NCBI RefSeq assembly: GCF_004364285.1
Contig: NZ_SOBE01000001.1
Location: 310,001 to 374,000, forward strand
Reading direction: 5' to 3'
From: Frigoribacterium sp. PhB116
GTDB taxonomy: Bacteria; Actinomycetota; Actinomycetes; Actinomycetales; Microbacteriaceae
Length of the DNA stretch: 64,000 nucleotides
Under the pieces are notes generated by a model. It did no database searches. It saw only the letters and a list, made by a program, of their open reading frames with translations, and was not told where the DNA came from. Positions 1 through 9,063 of the stretch are shown here, piece after piece (the first letter of the stretch is position 1; each line of letters starts with the position of its first letter). A program made the position numbers and the translations under genes.

Positions 1-889
1 CGACCGTGACGGCTCCGGCGTCGTCGTCGGCGACCGCGTCGTCCCCGTCGTCGCTGGCCTCGACGACGTGCCGCGTGCCGTCTGGCGCCTCAGCGCCGAG
101 AGCGTGATCGTCGCCGGCGACGCGGGCCGGGGCCGCGACTGGCTCCGCGACCTCGGCTGGTCCCTCGAGGGCCGTGCCACCGAGCTCGTCCTCGCGTCCC
201 GGCTGACCAACGTCGCGGGCCCCCGCATCCACTTCCGTCCCGTCGAGGGACTTCCCCTGATGCACGTCGAGCTGCCCGAGTTCGACGGGCCGCGCCACGC
301 GATGAAGCGGGTGTCCGACCTCGTCCTGGCCGGGGGCGCCCTCGTGGTGCTCGCGCCGCTCCTCCTGGTCCTCGCCCTCGTCGTCCGGCTCGACAGCGCC
401 GGGCCGGTGCTGTTCCGACAGCGCCGCGTGGGCCGCGACGGCCGCACCTTCGAGATGCTGAAGTTCCGGTCGATGGTCGTCGACGCCGAGCAGCTGCTCG
501 GCTCGCTCGGCACGGCGGACGAGGGCGCGGGCCCGCTGTTCAAGATGCGCCACGACCCCCGTGTGACCCGCGTCGGACGCCTGCTGCGGAAGTGGTCGCT
601 CGACGAGCTGCCCCAGCTCTGGAACATCGTCCGCGGCGACATGAGCGTCGTCGGCCCCCGGCCGCCCCTCCCCCGCGAGGTCGCCGACTACGAGCGACAC
701 GTGCACCGCCGGCTCTACATCAAGCCCGGCCTGACCGGCATGTGGCAGATCAACGGCCGCAGCGACCTCAGCTGGGAGGACAGCGTCCGCCTCGACCTGT
801 ACTACGTCGAGAACTGGTCGCTCACCGCCGACCTCGTGATCATGTGGCGCACGGTCCGCGTGCTCCTCCGTCACGACGGGGCCTACTGA
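1..889 (+). CDS. Polyprenyl glycosylphosphotransferase (5'-truncated by window edge)
   Basis: Initiates polysaccharide repeat-unit synthesis by moving a sugar-1-phosphate onto undecaprenyl phosphate at the inner membrane. The frame is open to the left edge, so the true start lies outside; the GTG at 68 is internal. The visible N-terminal part matches the Rossmann-like cytoplasmic domain of this family. A hydrophobic segment (LAPLLLVLALVV) then leads into the C-terminal bacterial sugar-transferase domain with KFRSM, DELPQLWNI and SVVGPRP motifs, ending in the usual YYVENWSL block. The stop TGA overlaps the next ATG (ATGA), marking the head of a coupled operon. Family is clear; which sugar is transferred cannot be told. 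Confidence 0.9.
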   Translation, partial: DRDGSGVVVGDRVVPVVAGLDDVPRAVWRLSAESVIVAGDAGRGRDWLRDLGWSLEGRATELVLASRLTNVAGPRIHFRPVEGLPLMHVELPEFDGPRHAMKRVSDLVLAGGALVVLAPLLLVLALVVRLDSAGPVLFRQRRVGRDGRTFEMLKFRSMVVDAEQLLGSLGTADEGAGPLFKMRHDPRVTRVGRLLRKWSLDELPQLWNIVRGDMSVVGPRPPLPREVADYERHVHRRLYIKPGLTGMWQINGRSDLSWEDSVRLDLYYVENWSLTADLVIMWRTVRVLLRHDGAY

Positions 890-1494
890 TGCGCCGCCGC
901 ACCCTGCTCCTGTCCGGAGCCGGCGTGGTCGTGCTGGCCGCAGCCGTCGTGGTGGCCGTCGTCGTCACGACCGGGTCGAACGAGGCGACGGCCAGCGGAG
1001 GAGGGATCGACGCCCCTGCGTACGTCACGACCGAGACCGGTGCCCCGGCCGTCGAGCGCGACGGTGCCGCGGCGCCCGACGACCGCGTGCAGGCCGACGT
1101 GGTCCCGTTCGCCGACTCCGTCGACTACCCGGACGGCCTGACCGTCACCACGGAGGCGGTCGACCAGGGCACGGTGACCGCGACCGGCGCCGGCGTGGTC
1201 ACAGGGGCCCCCTACGTGGTCTTCGCCGTCACGGTGCACAACGGCACCGACGCGGACGTCGACCTCACGTCGGTCGTCCCGAGCCTGCGCGCGGGCAGCG
1301 ACGCGGTCCCCTCCGCACCGCTCTACGACGACGTCGACGTGGCCGACCTCGACAGCGTCGTCGCCGCGGGCGCCGACGTCACCGCCCGGTACGCCTTCGT
1401 CGTCCCGGCAGACCGCCGCGACCAGGCCACGCTCTACCTCGACCTGGACGGCGTCCACGCGCCGGCCACCTTCACGGGGAGCCTCCCCCGATGA
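889..1494 (+). CDS. Membrane-anchored or secreted protein of unknown function
   Basis: A 201-aa protein with a basic N-terminus (MRRR), then a long hydrophobic segment (about residues 5-27), so a signal anchor or signal peptide; the rest would be extracytoplasmic. The C-terminal half reads as a small beta-sandwich (VFAVTVHNGTDADVDLTSV), similar to DUF4352-type immunoglobulin-like domains of actinobacterial lipoproteins, but it has no lipobox cysteine. The start is fixed by the ATGA overlap with the sugar transferase and its own stop overlaps the flippase ATG. A role in exopolysaccharide assembly is inferred only from its place in the operon. Confidence 0.75.
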   Translation: MRRRTLLLSGAGVVVLAAAVVVAVVVTTGSNEATASGGGIDAPAYVTTETGAPAVERDGAAAPDDRVQADVVPFADSVDYPDGLTVTTEAVDQGTVTATGAGVVTGAPYVVFAVTVHNGTDADVDLTSVVPSLRAGSDAVPSAPLYDDVDVADLDSVVAAGADVTARYAFVVPADRRDQATLYLDLDGVHAPATFTGSLPR

Positions 1495-2921
1495 CCGTCT
1501 CGACGCACGACGGGGTGCGCCGGGAGGGCGCGGCCCCGGCGGCACGGCCTCGGCCGCGCCGCCGGTCGGACGTGCTCGGCGCGCTGGGCGGCCAGGGCAC
1601 GCAGGCGCTGCTCGGCCTCGCGGGGCAGATCGTCGCGGTGCGCCTGCTCGCGCCGTCGGACTGGGGCGTGTACGCCGTGCTGTACGGCGTCGTCGTCGTC
1701 TTCGCCGCCCTCGCCAGCGGCTTCGTCGGCGACTCGCTGACCGTGCTCGACCGTGGCTCCGCGGACGTCCGCCGCGGGCTCCTGGCCTGGGCTGCCGTCT
1801 GGTGCCTCGCCGCCCCGGCGGTCGCGGGCGTCGTGATCGGCGCCTCCGGCGTGCTCGAGCCGGCCCAGGCCGCCCTCTTCGCCCTCGCCGCAGGTGCCTT
1901 CGCCGCCGAGGAGGTCGCGCGACGCCTCCTGATGGCGCAGCTGCGCTTCTGGCGACTCGTCGTCGTCGACCTCACCGGCCTCGGCGCGCTGCTCGGCACG
2001 GCCGGCCTGCTCGCCGTCGGCGGCACCACGGGACTGCTGCTGCCGCTCGCCGCGCTCGGCGCAGGGCAGTCCGTCGCCCTCGTGACCGCGCTCGCGCTCG
2101 CTGGCCCCCGCCGGGCGGCGACGGCCTCGCCGAGCTGGGCGACCGGCCACAGCGGGGTGCGGATCGTCGCCGCCTACGGGTCGCTCCGCGCAGCCCAGGC
2201 CGTCGTGCGACCGTCCCTGCTGACCGTGACGCGCCTCCTCGTCGTCCTGTTCGTCGGGACGGTCGCGACGGGCGACCTCGAAGCGGCCCGCGTGTTCGTG
2301 GCGCCCGTCCTGCTGCTCGTCGGCGGCCTGTCGACCTACCTGTTCGCGACCTTCGCCGTGGCCCACGCCGTGCCGACCCGGACGCTCGTGCATCGGGCCG
2401 ACCGGGCGGTGCTGCGGCTCCTCGTCGGCGCCCTCGCCGTCGGTGCCGTCGCGGTGCTGCTGGCGCCCGTCGCAGGCGAGCTGGTCGCGGGCCGGCCGCT
2501 CGACACCCTCGCGGTCGCCGGGTGGGCCGCGTACGCGGTGAGCGTCGCGGCCGTCACCCCGTACGGGTCGCTCGCGGCCGTCCGGGGCGGTCAGGCCCGC
2601 GTGCTCGCCGTGCGCGTCGCCGACTCGTTCTTCTCCCTCGCAGCCGCCGTCGCCGTCCTCGGCGTCGGCGCTCCCCCGGCCGCGGTGCCGTTCGCGCTGT
2701 GCGCCGGCAGCGTGCTCGGCGGGCTGCTCGTGCGGCGCGTGGTGACCAGCCTCGGCGACGCGGCCGCCGTGCCGGGCCGCCCCCGTCCCGACGACCTCGA
2801 ACCTCCTCCCCCTACGTCCGACCCCATCGACCGCCCCCTCGCCCTCACGACCCGACCCGCACCCGACCGCGGACGAGCAGACTGCTCGCCCGAGACCCTG
2901 ACCGGAGAGACACGACCATGA
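1491..2921 (+). CDS. Polysaccharide flippase (Wzx/MOP superfamily)
   Basis: A 476-aa polytopic membrane protein with about twelve hydrophobic segments and a Pro/Asp-rich cytoplasmic C-terminal tail. Its hydrophobicity pattern and the N-terminal block (GLAGQIVAVRLLAPSDWG) fit polysaccharide-biosynthesis flippases of the MOP superfamily, which move lipid-linked repeat units across the membrane. Both ends overlap their neighbours by ATGA, so it is translated together with the preceding secreted protein and the following large secreted protein. With the Wzy- and Wzz-like genes downstream it makes a Wzx/Wzy-type pathway likely. Sequence divergence in this family prevents any substrate prediction. 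Confidence 0.85.
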   Translation: MTVSTHDGVRREGAAPAARPRPRRRSDVLGALGGQGTQALLGLAGQIVAVRLLAPSDWGVYAVLYGVVVVFAALASGFVGDSLTVLDRGSADVRRGLLAWAAVWCLAAPAVAGVVIGASGVLEPAQAALFALAAGAFAAEEVARRLLMAQLRFWRLVVVDLTGLGALLGTAGLLAVGGTTGLLLPLAALGAGQSVALVTALALAGPRRAATASPSWATGHSGVRIVAAYGSLRAAQAVVRPSLLTVTRLLVVLFVGTVATGDLEAARVFVAPVLLLVGGLSTYLFATFAVAHAVPTRTLVHRADRAVLRLLVGALAVGAVAVLLAPVAGELVAGRPLDTLAVAGWAAYAVSVAAVTPYGSLAAVRGGQARVLAVRVADSFFSLAAAVAVLGVGAPPAAVPFALCAGSVLGGLLVRRVVTSLGDAAAVPGRPRPDDLEPPPPTSDPIDRPLALTTRPAPDRGRADCSPETLTGETRP

Positions 2922-5900
2922 CCCCCACCCCTCGTCGAACGGCCCGCTCGGCCGTCGGCGTCCTCGCCCTGACGGCCCTCGTGGCCGGGGGCCTCGCCTG
3001 GGCGCCCACGGCCGCCTCGGCGGCGACGGCTGCCGCGCCCGGCATGACCGTCACCGGTGCCTACACCAGCAGCTCCCCGGCAGGCAGCGCCGCCGCCGCG
3101 AGCACGGCCACCGTCAGCTCCGACGTCCTCCCGACGCCGCAGATCAACGGCGTCGTCTGGAGCACGGCGGTCGTCGGCACCACGGCCTACGCGGTCGGCG
3201 CCTTCACGGCCGCCCGGCCCTCGGGCAGCGCCGAGGGGCAGAACTCGGTCACCCGCAACAACGCCATGGCGTTCGACGTCCGCACGGGCGCGATCCTGCC
3301 CTGGAACCCGAACCTCAGCGCGCAGGGCCGTTCCGTCGAGGTCTCGCCCGACGGTGCGACCCTCTACGTCGGCGGCGACTTCTCGACCGTGGGCGGCGTC
3401 GCCAAGAGCAAGATCGCGGCCTTCACCGTCTCGACGGGTGCCCTGAAGACGTCGTTCTCGGCCTCCATCTCCGGCTCCGTGTGGGGCATCGCCCCGACCG
3501 CCACGACCGTCTACGTCGTCGGCTCGTTCGGCACAGCGAGCTCGAAGGCCCGCGCCAACGCGGCCGCCTTCACGACCGCGACCGGCACGCTCACGGCGTG
3601 GAACCCCGGAACGGACAACATCACCCAGGCCGTCGTGGCGGCCCCCGACGACAGCCGCGTCGTCATCGGCGGTCGGTTCCAGACCATCGGCGGCCAGCCG
3701 ATCGTCGGCATCGGCGCGGTGGACGGCTCGGTCGGCGCGATCCAGCCCTTCGAGGCCAAGCCCGTCTCGGCGCAGCAGGGATCCAACCGCTCCTGGGTGA
3801 CCGACATGACGGTCGTGGACGGCGTCATCTACGCGACGGGCAACGGCGAGGGCGGCCACTGGTTCGACGGGCGCTTCGCGGCTCGCTTCGACACCGGCGC
3901 CCTCGTCTGGCTCGACAACTGCTACGGCGCGAGCTACGGCACGGCCGTCATCGGGCAGGTCGCCTACGCGGTCTCGCACTCGCACGACTGCACCTCGGTC
4001 GGCGCCTTCGCCGAGCAGTCGCCGTCCGTCTGGAAGCGCGCGACCGCCAACACGACCGTCGCGACCGGCACCGACCAGGGAGGTCCGAGCGTCGGCAGCA
4101 TCTACTCCGGCCAGGCCACCCCGACCCAGCTGCCGTGGTACCCGCTCGTCAACTCCGGCTCGTACACGAAGCAGTACCAGGGCGGCTGGTCGCTCGGCGC
4201 CTCGTCGAGCACCGCCAAGTACCTCGTCATGGGCGGAGAGTTCACGCAGGTGAACGGCAAGGCGCAGCAGGGCCTCGCCACGTTCGCCACGCGCGACACC
4301 GCGCCGAACAAGGTCGCTCCCCAGTACGCGCCGATGAAGCCCACGGGCCTCTCGCTCGCGTCGGGCAGCGTCCGCGTGTCGTTCCCCACGACCTGGGACT
4401 ACGACGACGGCAGCCTGACCTACAGCCTGTTCCGTGACTCGGGCACGACCCCCGTCGCGACCCAGGTGGCGGACTCGCGCTTCTGGCGCCTCCCGACCCT
4501 CGGCTTCGTCGACGCCGGCCTCGCCCCCGGCAGCAGCCACACGTACCGCGTGTCGGTGACGGACGCCGCGGGCAACACCTTCACCGGCTCGCGTTCCGAC
4601 GCCGTCACGGTGTCCTCGTCGGCGGGCGACCCGTACGAGAAGGCGGTGGCTGCCGACGGCGCCACCAGCCTGTGGACGTTCGGCGAGCCCTCCGGCACGG
4701 CCGTCTACGACCACGTCGGGTTCTCGGACGCCACCGCGACCGACGCCGTCCAGCGCGGCACGACCGGCCCGGTCAGCACGACGGCCGCCTCGTTCCAGGG
4801 GCAGCAGGGATCGACGGCCTCGGCGAACTCGCCGGTCGACGGACCCCAGACCTTCACGGTCGAGTCGTGGTTCCGCACCACGAGCACGTCCGGCGGCAAG
4901 ATCGTCGGCTTCGGCGACCGCCAGACGGGCAACTCGTCGAGCTACGACCGGCACGTCTACATGGACGGCGAGGGACGCGTCACGTTCGGGGTCTACCCCG
5001 GAGGCACGGCGACGGTCGCGAGCTCGCCCGGTCTCAACGACGGGACGTGGCACCTCGCCACGGCGAGCCTCGGCTCGTCGGGCATGAGCCTGTCGATCGA
5101 CGGCGTCAAGGTCGCCTCGCGAGGCGACGTGACCAGCGCCCAGGCCTACAAGGGCTTCTGGCGCGTGGGCGGCGACTCGAACGGCGGCTGGCCGAACGCC
5201 GGCAGCGACTGGTTCACGGGCGACGTCGCGGACGTGGCGGTCTACCCGACCGTCCTCAGCGCCGCGCAGGTGGACGGCCACTGGGTCGCGTCCGGTCGCA
5301 CCTCGTCCGTCCCTGCCGCGCCGACCGACGCCTACGGCAAGGCCGTGACCACCGACGAGCCGTCGCTGTACTGGCGCCTCGACGACACCGGCTCGGGCAG
5401 CACCGCCCGTTCGACGACGGCCTCGCCCGCGCCCGGCCTGATCACGGGCGGCGTGACCAAGGGCGTCGCCGGCGCCCTCGGCAGCACCGGCTCGGCCTTC
5501 GGCTTCGACGGACAGCAGGGCCAGGTCGTCCAGGTGCAGGACGCGCAGGCGCCCAGCACCTACAGCACCGAGCTCTGGTTCTCGACGACGTCCACGTCCG
5601 GCGGCAAGTTGATCGGCTACGGCGACTCCGCGCAGGGGCTCTCGGGCAACTACGACCGCCACGTCTACCTGCAGGACGACGGGCGCCTCGTGTTCGGCAC
5701 CTGGACCGGCCAGGCGAACACGATCACCAGCGACCGCGCCTACAACGACGGTGCCTGGCACCAGGTCGTCGCCACCCAGTCGAGCGCGGGCATGGTCCTG
5801 TACGTCGACGGCGTGGCCGTGGGCACCAACCCGCAGACCGGCGCGCAGGGCTACAACGGTCGCTGGCACGTCGGCGGCGACGTCACGTGGGGCTCCTCGA

Positions 5901-6964
5901 GCTCCTACGTGGCCGGGTCGATCGACGAGGTGTCGGTCTACCCGACGGCCCTGACCGCAGCCCAGGTGGTGGCTCACCACGACGCCGGCACCGGGGTCGT
6001 CACCCCGCCGCCGGCCCCGGCGAACGTCGCCCCCACGGCGTCGGCCACGAGCACCTCGGTCGACCTGGCCGCCTCGCTCGACGGCAGCGCCTCGTCCGAC
6101 ACCGACGGGACCGTCGCCTCCTGGGCGTGGGACTTCGGGGACGGCCAGGTCGGTACCGGCGCGACCGTGCAGCACGCCTACGCGGCTGCGGGCACGTACC
6201 AGGTCGTGCTCACGGTGACCGACGACGACGGGGCGACGGCCAGCACCACGGTGCCGGTGACCGTCACCGCCCCCGTGGTCGTCACTCCCCCGGTCGTGAC
6301 CCCGCCCGCCACCACCGCCTACGCCGCCGACGCCTTCGAGCGCCAGACGACGGGCGGCTGGGGCTCGGCGGACACCGGAGGCGCGTGGTCGACCCCCAAC
6401 GCGGTCTCGTCGTTCTCGACCGCGCAGGGCGCCGGGCTGATCAAGATGGCGGCCGCCGGGTCGGGGCCGCAGATCTACCTGAACGGTGTGCAGGCCACCG
6501 ACGCGGCCACCCGCGTCACCGTGGCCCTCGACAAGGTGCCGACCGGGGCGGGCGTCTACGCGTCCGTCATCGGCCGGGGCGTGACGGGCCAGGGCGACTA
6601 CCGCGCCAAGGTCACGTTCCGCGCCAACGGCGCCGTCGCCGTCGCGCTGTTCCGCCAGGCGGCGGACGGCACGCAGACGGTCCTCGGCACCGAGAGCGTC
6701 GTGCCCGGCCTCACCTACGTCGCCGGACAGAAGATCGCCGTCGCCCTCGAGGTCACCGGCACGTCGCCGACGACCGTCCGGGCGAAGGTCTGGGCCGCCG
6801 GCGGCACCGAGCCGACGGCGTGGGCCAAGACCGCGACCGACTCCACGGCGGGCCTCCAGGCCGCGGGACGGGTGGGCTTCCACTCCTACCTGTCGGCCTC
6901 CGCCACCAACGCACCCGTCGTCTCCTCGTGGGACGACCTGACCATCACGAAGGCAGGCAACTGA
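2918..6964 (+). CDS. Large secreted beta-propeller / Fn3 / LamG x2 / PKD protein
   Basis: 1348 aa. ATG at 2918 overlaps the flippase stop (ATGA) and has GGAGAG upstream. A signal peptide covers residues 1-35 (cleavage after ASA). Residues about 50-460 hold repeated GG[DRE]F..[VIN].G units (YVGGDF, VIGGRF, VMGGEF) typical of beta-propellers. An Fn3-like domain spans about 471-569, two mutually similar LamG/concanavalin-like domains about 572-795 and 803-1023 (both with YDRHVY), and a PKD domain about 1038-1118 (WDFGDG). A last beta-rich domain (about 1134-1347) opens with DAFERQTTGGWG. There is no LPXTG or C-terminal membrane segment, so it is probably released or held by the glycan. No catalytic motif was recognised; a carbohydrate-binding or adhesive role in the exopolysaccharide matrix is inferred. 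Confidence 0.85.
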   Translation: MTPTPRRTARSAVGVLALTALVAGGLAWAPTAASAATAAAPGMTVTGAYTSSSPAGSAAAASTATVSSDVLPTPQINGVVWSTAVVGTTAYAVGAFTAARPSGSAEGQNSVTRNNAMAFDVRTGAILPWNPNLSAQGRSVEVSPDGATLYVGGDFSTVGGVAKSKIAAFTVSTGALKTSFSASISGSVWGIAPTATTVYVVGSFGTASSKARANAAAFTTATGTLTAWNPGTDNITQAVVAAPDDSRVVIGGRFQTIGGQPIVGIGAVDGSVGAIQPFEAKPVSAQQGSNRSWVTDMTVVDGVIYATGNGEGGHWFDGRFAARFDTGALVWLDNCYGASYGTAVIGQVAYAVSHSHDCTSVGAFAEQSPSVWKRATANTTVATGTDQGGPSVGSIYSGQATPTQLPWYPLVNSGSYTKQYQGGWSLGASSSTAKYLVMGGEFTQVNGKAQQGLATFATRDTAPNKVAPQYAPMKPTGLSLASGSVRVSFPTTWDYDDGSLTYSLFRDSGTTPVATQVADSRFWRLPTLGFVDAGLAPGSSHTYRVSVTDAAGNTFTGSRSDAVTVSSSAGDPYEKAVAADGATSLWTFGEPSGTAVYDHVGFSDATATDAVQRGTTGPVSTTAASFQGQQGSTASANSPVDGPQTFTVESWFRTTSTSGGKIVGFGDRQTGNSSSYDRHVYMDGEGRVTFGVYPGGTATVASSPGLNDGTWHLATASLGSSGMSLSIDGVKVASRGDVTSAQAYKGFWRVGGDSNGGWPNAGSDWFTGDVADVAVYPTVLSAAQVDGHWVASGRTSSVPAAPTDAYGKAVTTDEPSLYWRLDDTGSGSTARSTTASPAPGLITGGVTKGVAGALGSTGSAFGFDGQQGQVVQVQDAQAPSTYSTELWFSTTSTSGGKLIGYGDSAQGLSGNYDRHVYLQDDGRLVFGTWTGQANTITSDRAYNDGAWHQVVATQSSAGMVLYVDGVAVGTNPQTGAQGYNGRWHVGGDVTWGSSSSYVAGSIDEVSVYPTALTAAQVVAHHDAGTGVVTPPPAPANVAPTASATSTSVDLAASLDGSASSDTDGTVASWAWDFGDGQVGTGATVQHAYAAAGTYQVVLTVTDDDGATASTTVPVTVTAPVVVTPPVVTPPATTAYAADAFERQTTGGWGSADTGGAWSTPNAVSSFSTAQGAGLIKMAAAGSGPQIYLNGVQATDAATRVTVALDKVPTGAGVYASVIGRGVTGQGDYRAKVTFRANGAVAVALFRQAADGTQTVLGTESVVPGLTYVAGQKIAVALEVTGTSPTTVRAKVWAAGGTEPTAWAKTATDSTAGLQAAGRVGFHSYLSASATNAPVVSSWDDLTITKAGN

Positions 6965-6967
6965 CCC

Positions 6968-8257
6968 ATGACCCTCGACACCACCAGAACGACCGGCCGG
7001 GGCGCGGGGGCGCCCGGGGCAGCGCCCGCCGACGCGGACGCTGCACCCGGGGCCCGGCGGGCCGAGCAGTGGCTGCTCGACGCGGCCGACCTCCCGGAGG
7101 CGCCCCCGCGCCTCCCGGGCGGTCGTCGCAGCAGGGTCCTCGTCGTGCACTCGTCCGACGAGCTGTACGGCTCGGACCGCATCGTGCTCGAGGTCGTCGG
7201 CGAGCTCGCCGCCCGCGACGACCTCGACGTGACCGTGTGGCTCCCGTCCGACGTGGCCGTGGGCCCGTTGGGGCCGCAGCTCCGTGAGCTCGGCGCCCGC
7301 GTCGAGCGCACGGCGCTGCCGATCCTCCGACGGTCGCACCTCGGCCCGGTCGGCATCGCCCGCCTCGCGCGGGACGCCGCCCGGACCGCGGCGCGGCTCG
7401 CCGGTCGGCACTTCGACCTCGTCTACTGCGCGACGAGCGCCTGCCTCGTCGTCGCCCCCCTCGCGCGCCTGGCCGGCGTGCAGCACGTCGTCGGCCACCT
7501 GCAGGAGCCGTGGGGCGACACGGACCGCAAGGGCCTCCGGCCCCTGGCCCGTGCCTGCACAGCCCTCGTGGCCGTGTCCCGCTCGGTCCTCGGCAGCTCC
7601 GGCCTGGACGGCGACGACCGGGCCGTCGTCGTGCACAACGGCGTCCCGCGGCGGTCGCCCGACCTGGTCGCGGCACCGGAGCACCGCCTCCCCCACTACC
7701 TGATGGCCAGCCGCTGGAACTCCCACAAGGGCCACAGCACCCTGCTGACCGCCTGGAACGCGGCGGGCTGCCCCGGTCAGCTCGTCGTCCTCGGCGGCCC
7801 GCCCGCCGTCGGGGCCGGCGTCGACGTCCCGGCCCTGGTGCAGGCCATCGTGTCCCGGCCCGAGACCGTGACGGTCGTCGGCCAGGTCGAGGACGCCACC
7901 CCCTACGTCCGCGACGCGGACGCGATCGTGCTGCCCACCGACACCCTCGAGGGCTTCGGCCTCGTCGCCCTCGAGGCGTTCAGCGAGGGCCGTCCGGTCG
8001 TCGCCAGCCGCAGCGGGGGCCCGGAGGAGGTCGTCGTCGACGGCGAGACGGGCTGGCTCTTCGACCGTCGCGACGTCGACGCCCTCGCCGACCTGTTCGC
8101 CGGACTCGACGTCGACACCCTCGCCGCCGCGGGCCGTCGTGCCCAGGCGGCCTACCAGGAGCGCTACACGCCCGAGAAGATGCGCCGACGCATCGGTGCG
8201 GTCGTCTCTCGTGAGCTGCACCGCGAGCACGGCCAGGACCTGGCGGTGGCCTCGTGA
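6968..8257 (+). CDS. Glycosyltransferase, GT4 family (GT-B fold)
   Basis: 429 aa, starting 4 nt after the preceding stop. An N-terminal acceptor domain begins with a Rossmann strand (VLVVHSSDELYGSDR). The C-terminal donor-binding domain carries the GT4 signature EGFGLVALEAF near residue 327 followed by GRPVVAS and GGPEEVV. No signal peptide; a cytoplasmic, membrane-associated enzyme extending the lipid-linked repeat unit is expected. It is the only classical glycosyltransferase besides the initiating enzyme in the visible part of the operon, so others probably lie to the left of the window. The stop overlaps the next GTG (GTGA). Sugar specificity is unknown. Confidence 0.88.
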   Translation: MTLDTTRTTGRGAGAPGAAPADADAAPGARRAEQWLLDAADLPEAPPRLPGGRRSRVLVVHSSDELYGSDRIVLEVVGELAARDDLDVTVWLPSDVAVGPLGPQLRELGARVERTALPILRRSHLGPVGIARLARDAARTAARLAGRHFDLVYCATSACLVVAPLARLAGVQHVVGHLQEPWGDTDRKGLRPLARACTALVAVSRSVLGSSGLDGDDRAVVVHNGVPRRSPDLVAAPEHRLPHYLMASRWNSHKGHSTLLTAWNAAGCPGQLVVLGGPPAVGAGVDVPALVQAIVSRPETVTVVGQVEDATPYVRDADAIVLPTDTLEGFGLVALEAFSEGRPVVASRSGGPEEVVVDGETGWLFDRRDVDALADLFAGLDVDTLAAAGRRAQAAYQERYTPEKMRRRIGAVVSRELHREHGQDLAVAS

Positions 8258-9063
8258 CGCGGCTCGAGGGGACGCCGCTGCGTCCCGAGGCGACCACCGC
8301 CTCCTCGGCCCCGTCGCGCACGCCCGTGCCGCACGAGTTCCGTGCAGCACTGGCCGCGCTGGCGTCGGCGCAGAAGTCCTCGAGCGGCGCACCTGCCTAC
8401 TCGCGGTTCGTGAACCGCCGCCTCGGCCGGTGGGCCGCCGCCGCCGCGCACGTGCTGCGGGCGACGCCGAACCAGGTGACGGCGGTCAGCGCCCTCGCCA
8501 CCTTCGCCGGCATCGCCGTCCTGGCCACGGTGCCGGCCGGCTGGCTGCCCGCCGTGCTCGTGCCCCTGCTGCTCGTCGTCGGCTACGCCCTCGACTCGGC
8601 CGACGGGCAGCTCGCCCGTCTCCGCGGCGGCGGCAGCCCGGCCGGCGAGTGGCTCGACCACGTGATCGACGCGACGAAGATCGCGGTGCTGCACCTCGCG
8701 GTCTTCGCGTCGTGGGTCCGCGAACCCGAGGGGCGGGAGGCGGTCCTGGCGCTCCCGCTCGCCTACCAGGTCGTCGCGACGGTCGCCTTCTTCGCGATCG
8801 TCCTCACCGAGCAGCTGCGCCGGGCCGAGTCCGTCGCCGCGGGCTCGCCCGTGCTCGTCCGCCGCCAGACCGGTGCCCTGTACTCGCTGGCGGTCGTCCC
8901 GACCGACTACGGCCTCATGTGCCTCGTCTTCGTCCTGCTCGCCTGGCCCGGCGCGTTCACCGTGGCCTACCTCCTGCTCTTCGCGGCCAACGCCGCCTAC
9001 CTGCTGCTCGCCCTCCCCAAGTGGTTCCGCGAGCTCCGCACCGATCCGATGAGGACCTCATGA
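8254..9063 (+). CDS. CDP-alcohol phosphatidyltransferase family enzyme
   Basis: 269 aa integral membrane enzyme. The CDP-alcohol phosphotransferase signature D-x2-DG-x2-AR-x8-G-x3-D-x3-D is complete: DSADGQLAR from about residue 114, then GEWLDHVID. All metal-binding aspartates are present, so it should be active. These enzymes displace CMP from a CDP-alcohol or CDP-diacylglycerol and attach the phospho-alcohol to an acceptor hydroxyl. Its position inside a Wzx/Wzy operon together with a TagD-like cytidylyltransferase (12178-12690) suggests the pair makes and uses a CDP-polyol, but a phospholipid-type product is equally possible. GTG start overlaps the glycosyltransferase stop; ATGA overlap with the next gene. 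Confidence 0.88.
   Translation: MTRLEGTPLRPEATTASSAPSRTPVPHEFRAALAALASAQKSSSGAPAYSRFVNRRLGRWAAAAAHVLRATPNQVTAVSALATFAGIAVLATVPAGWLPAVLVPLLLVVGYALDSADGQLARLRGGGSPAGEWLDHVIDATKIAVLHLAVFASWVREPEGREAVLALPLAYQVVATVAFFAIVLTEQLRRAESVAAGSPVLVRRQTGALYSLAVVPTDYGLMCLVFVLLAWPGAFTVAYLLLFAANAAYLLLALPKWFRELRTDPMRTS

Noticed and set aside
4633-5985. Assembly duplication in the large secreted protein
   Set aside because: The two LamG regions are similar in protein motifs but differ at many bases, so they are diverged domains, not a duplicated assembly segment.
2591-8392. A 1933-codon open frame on the minus strand
   Set aside because: It is antisense to the flippase, the large secreted protein and the glycosyltransferase, is dominated by Arg/Gly/Val/Asp, and has no recognisable domain. 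Long antisense frames are expected at this GC content.
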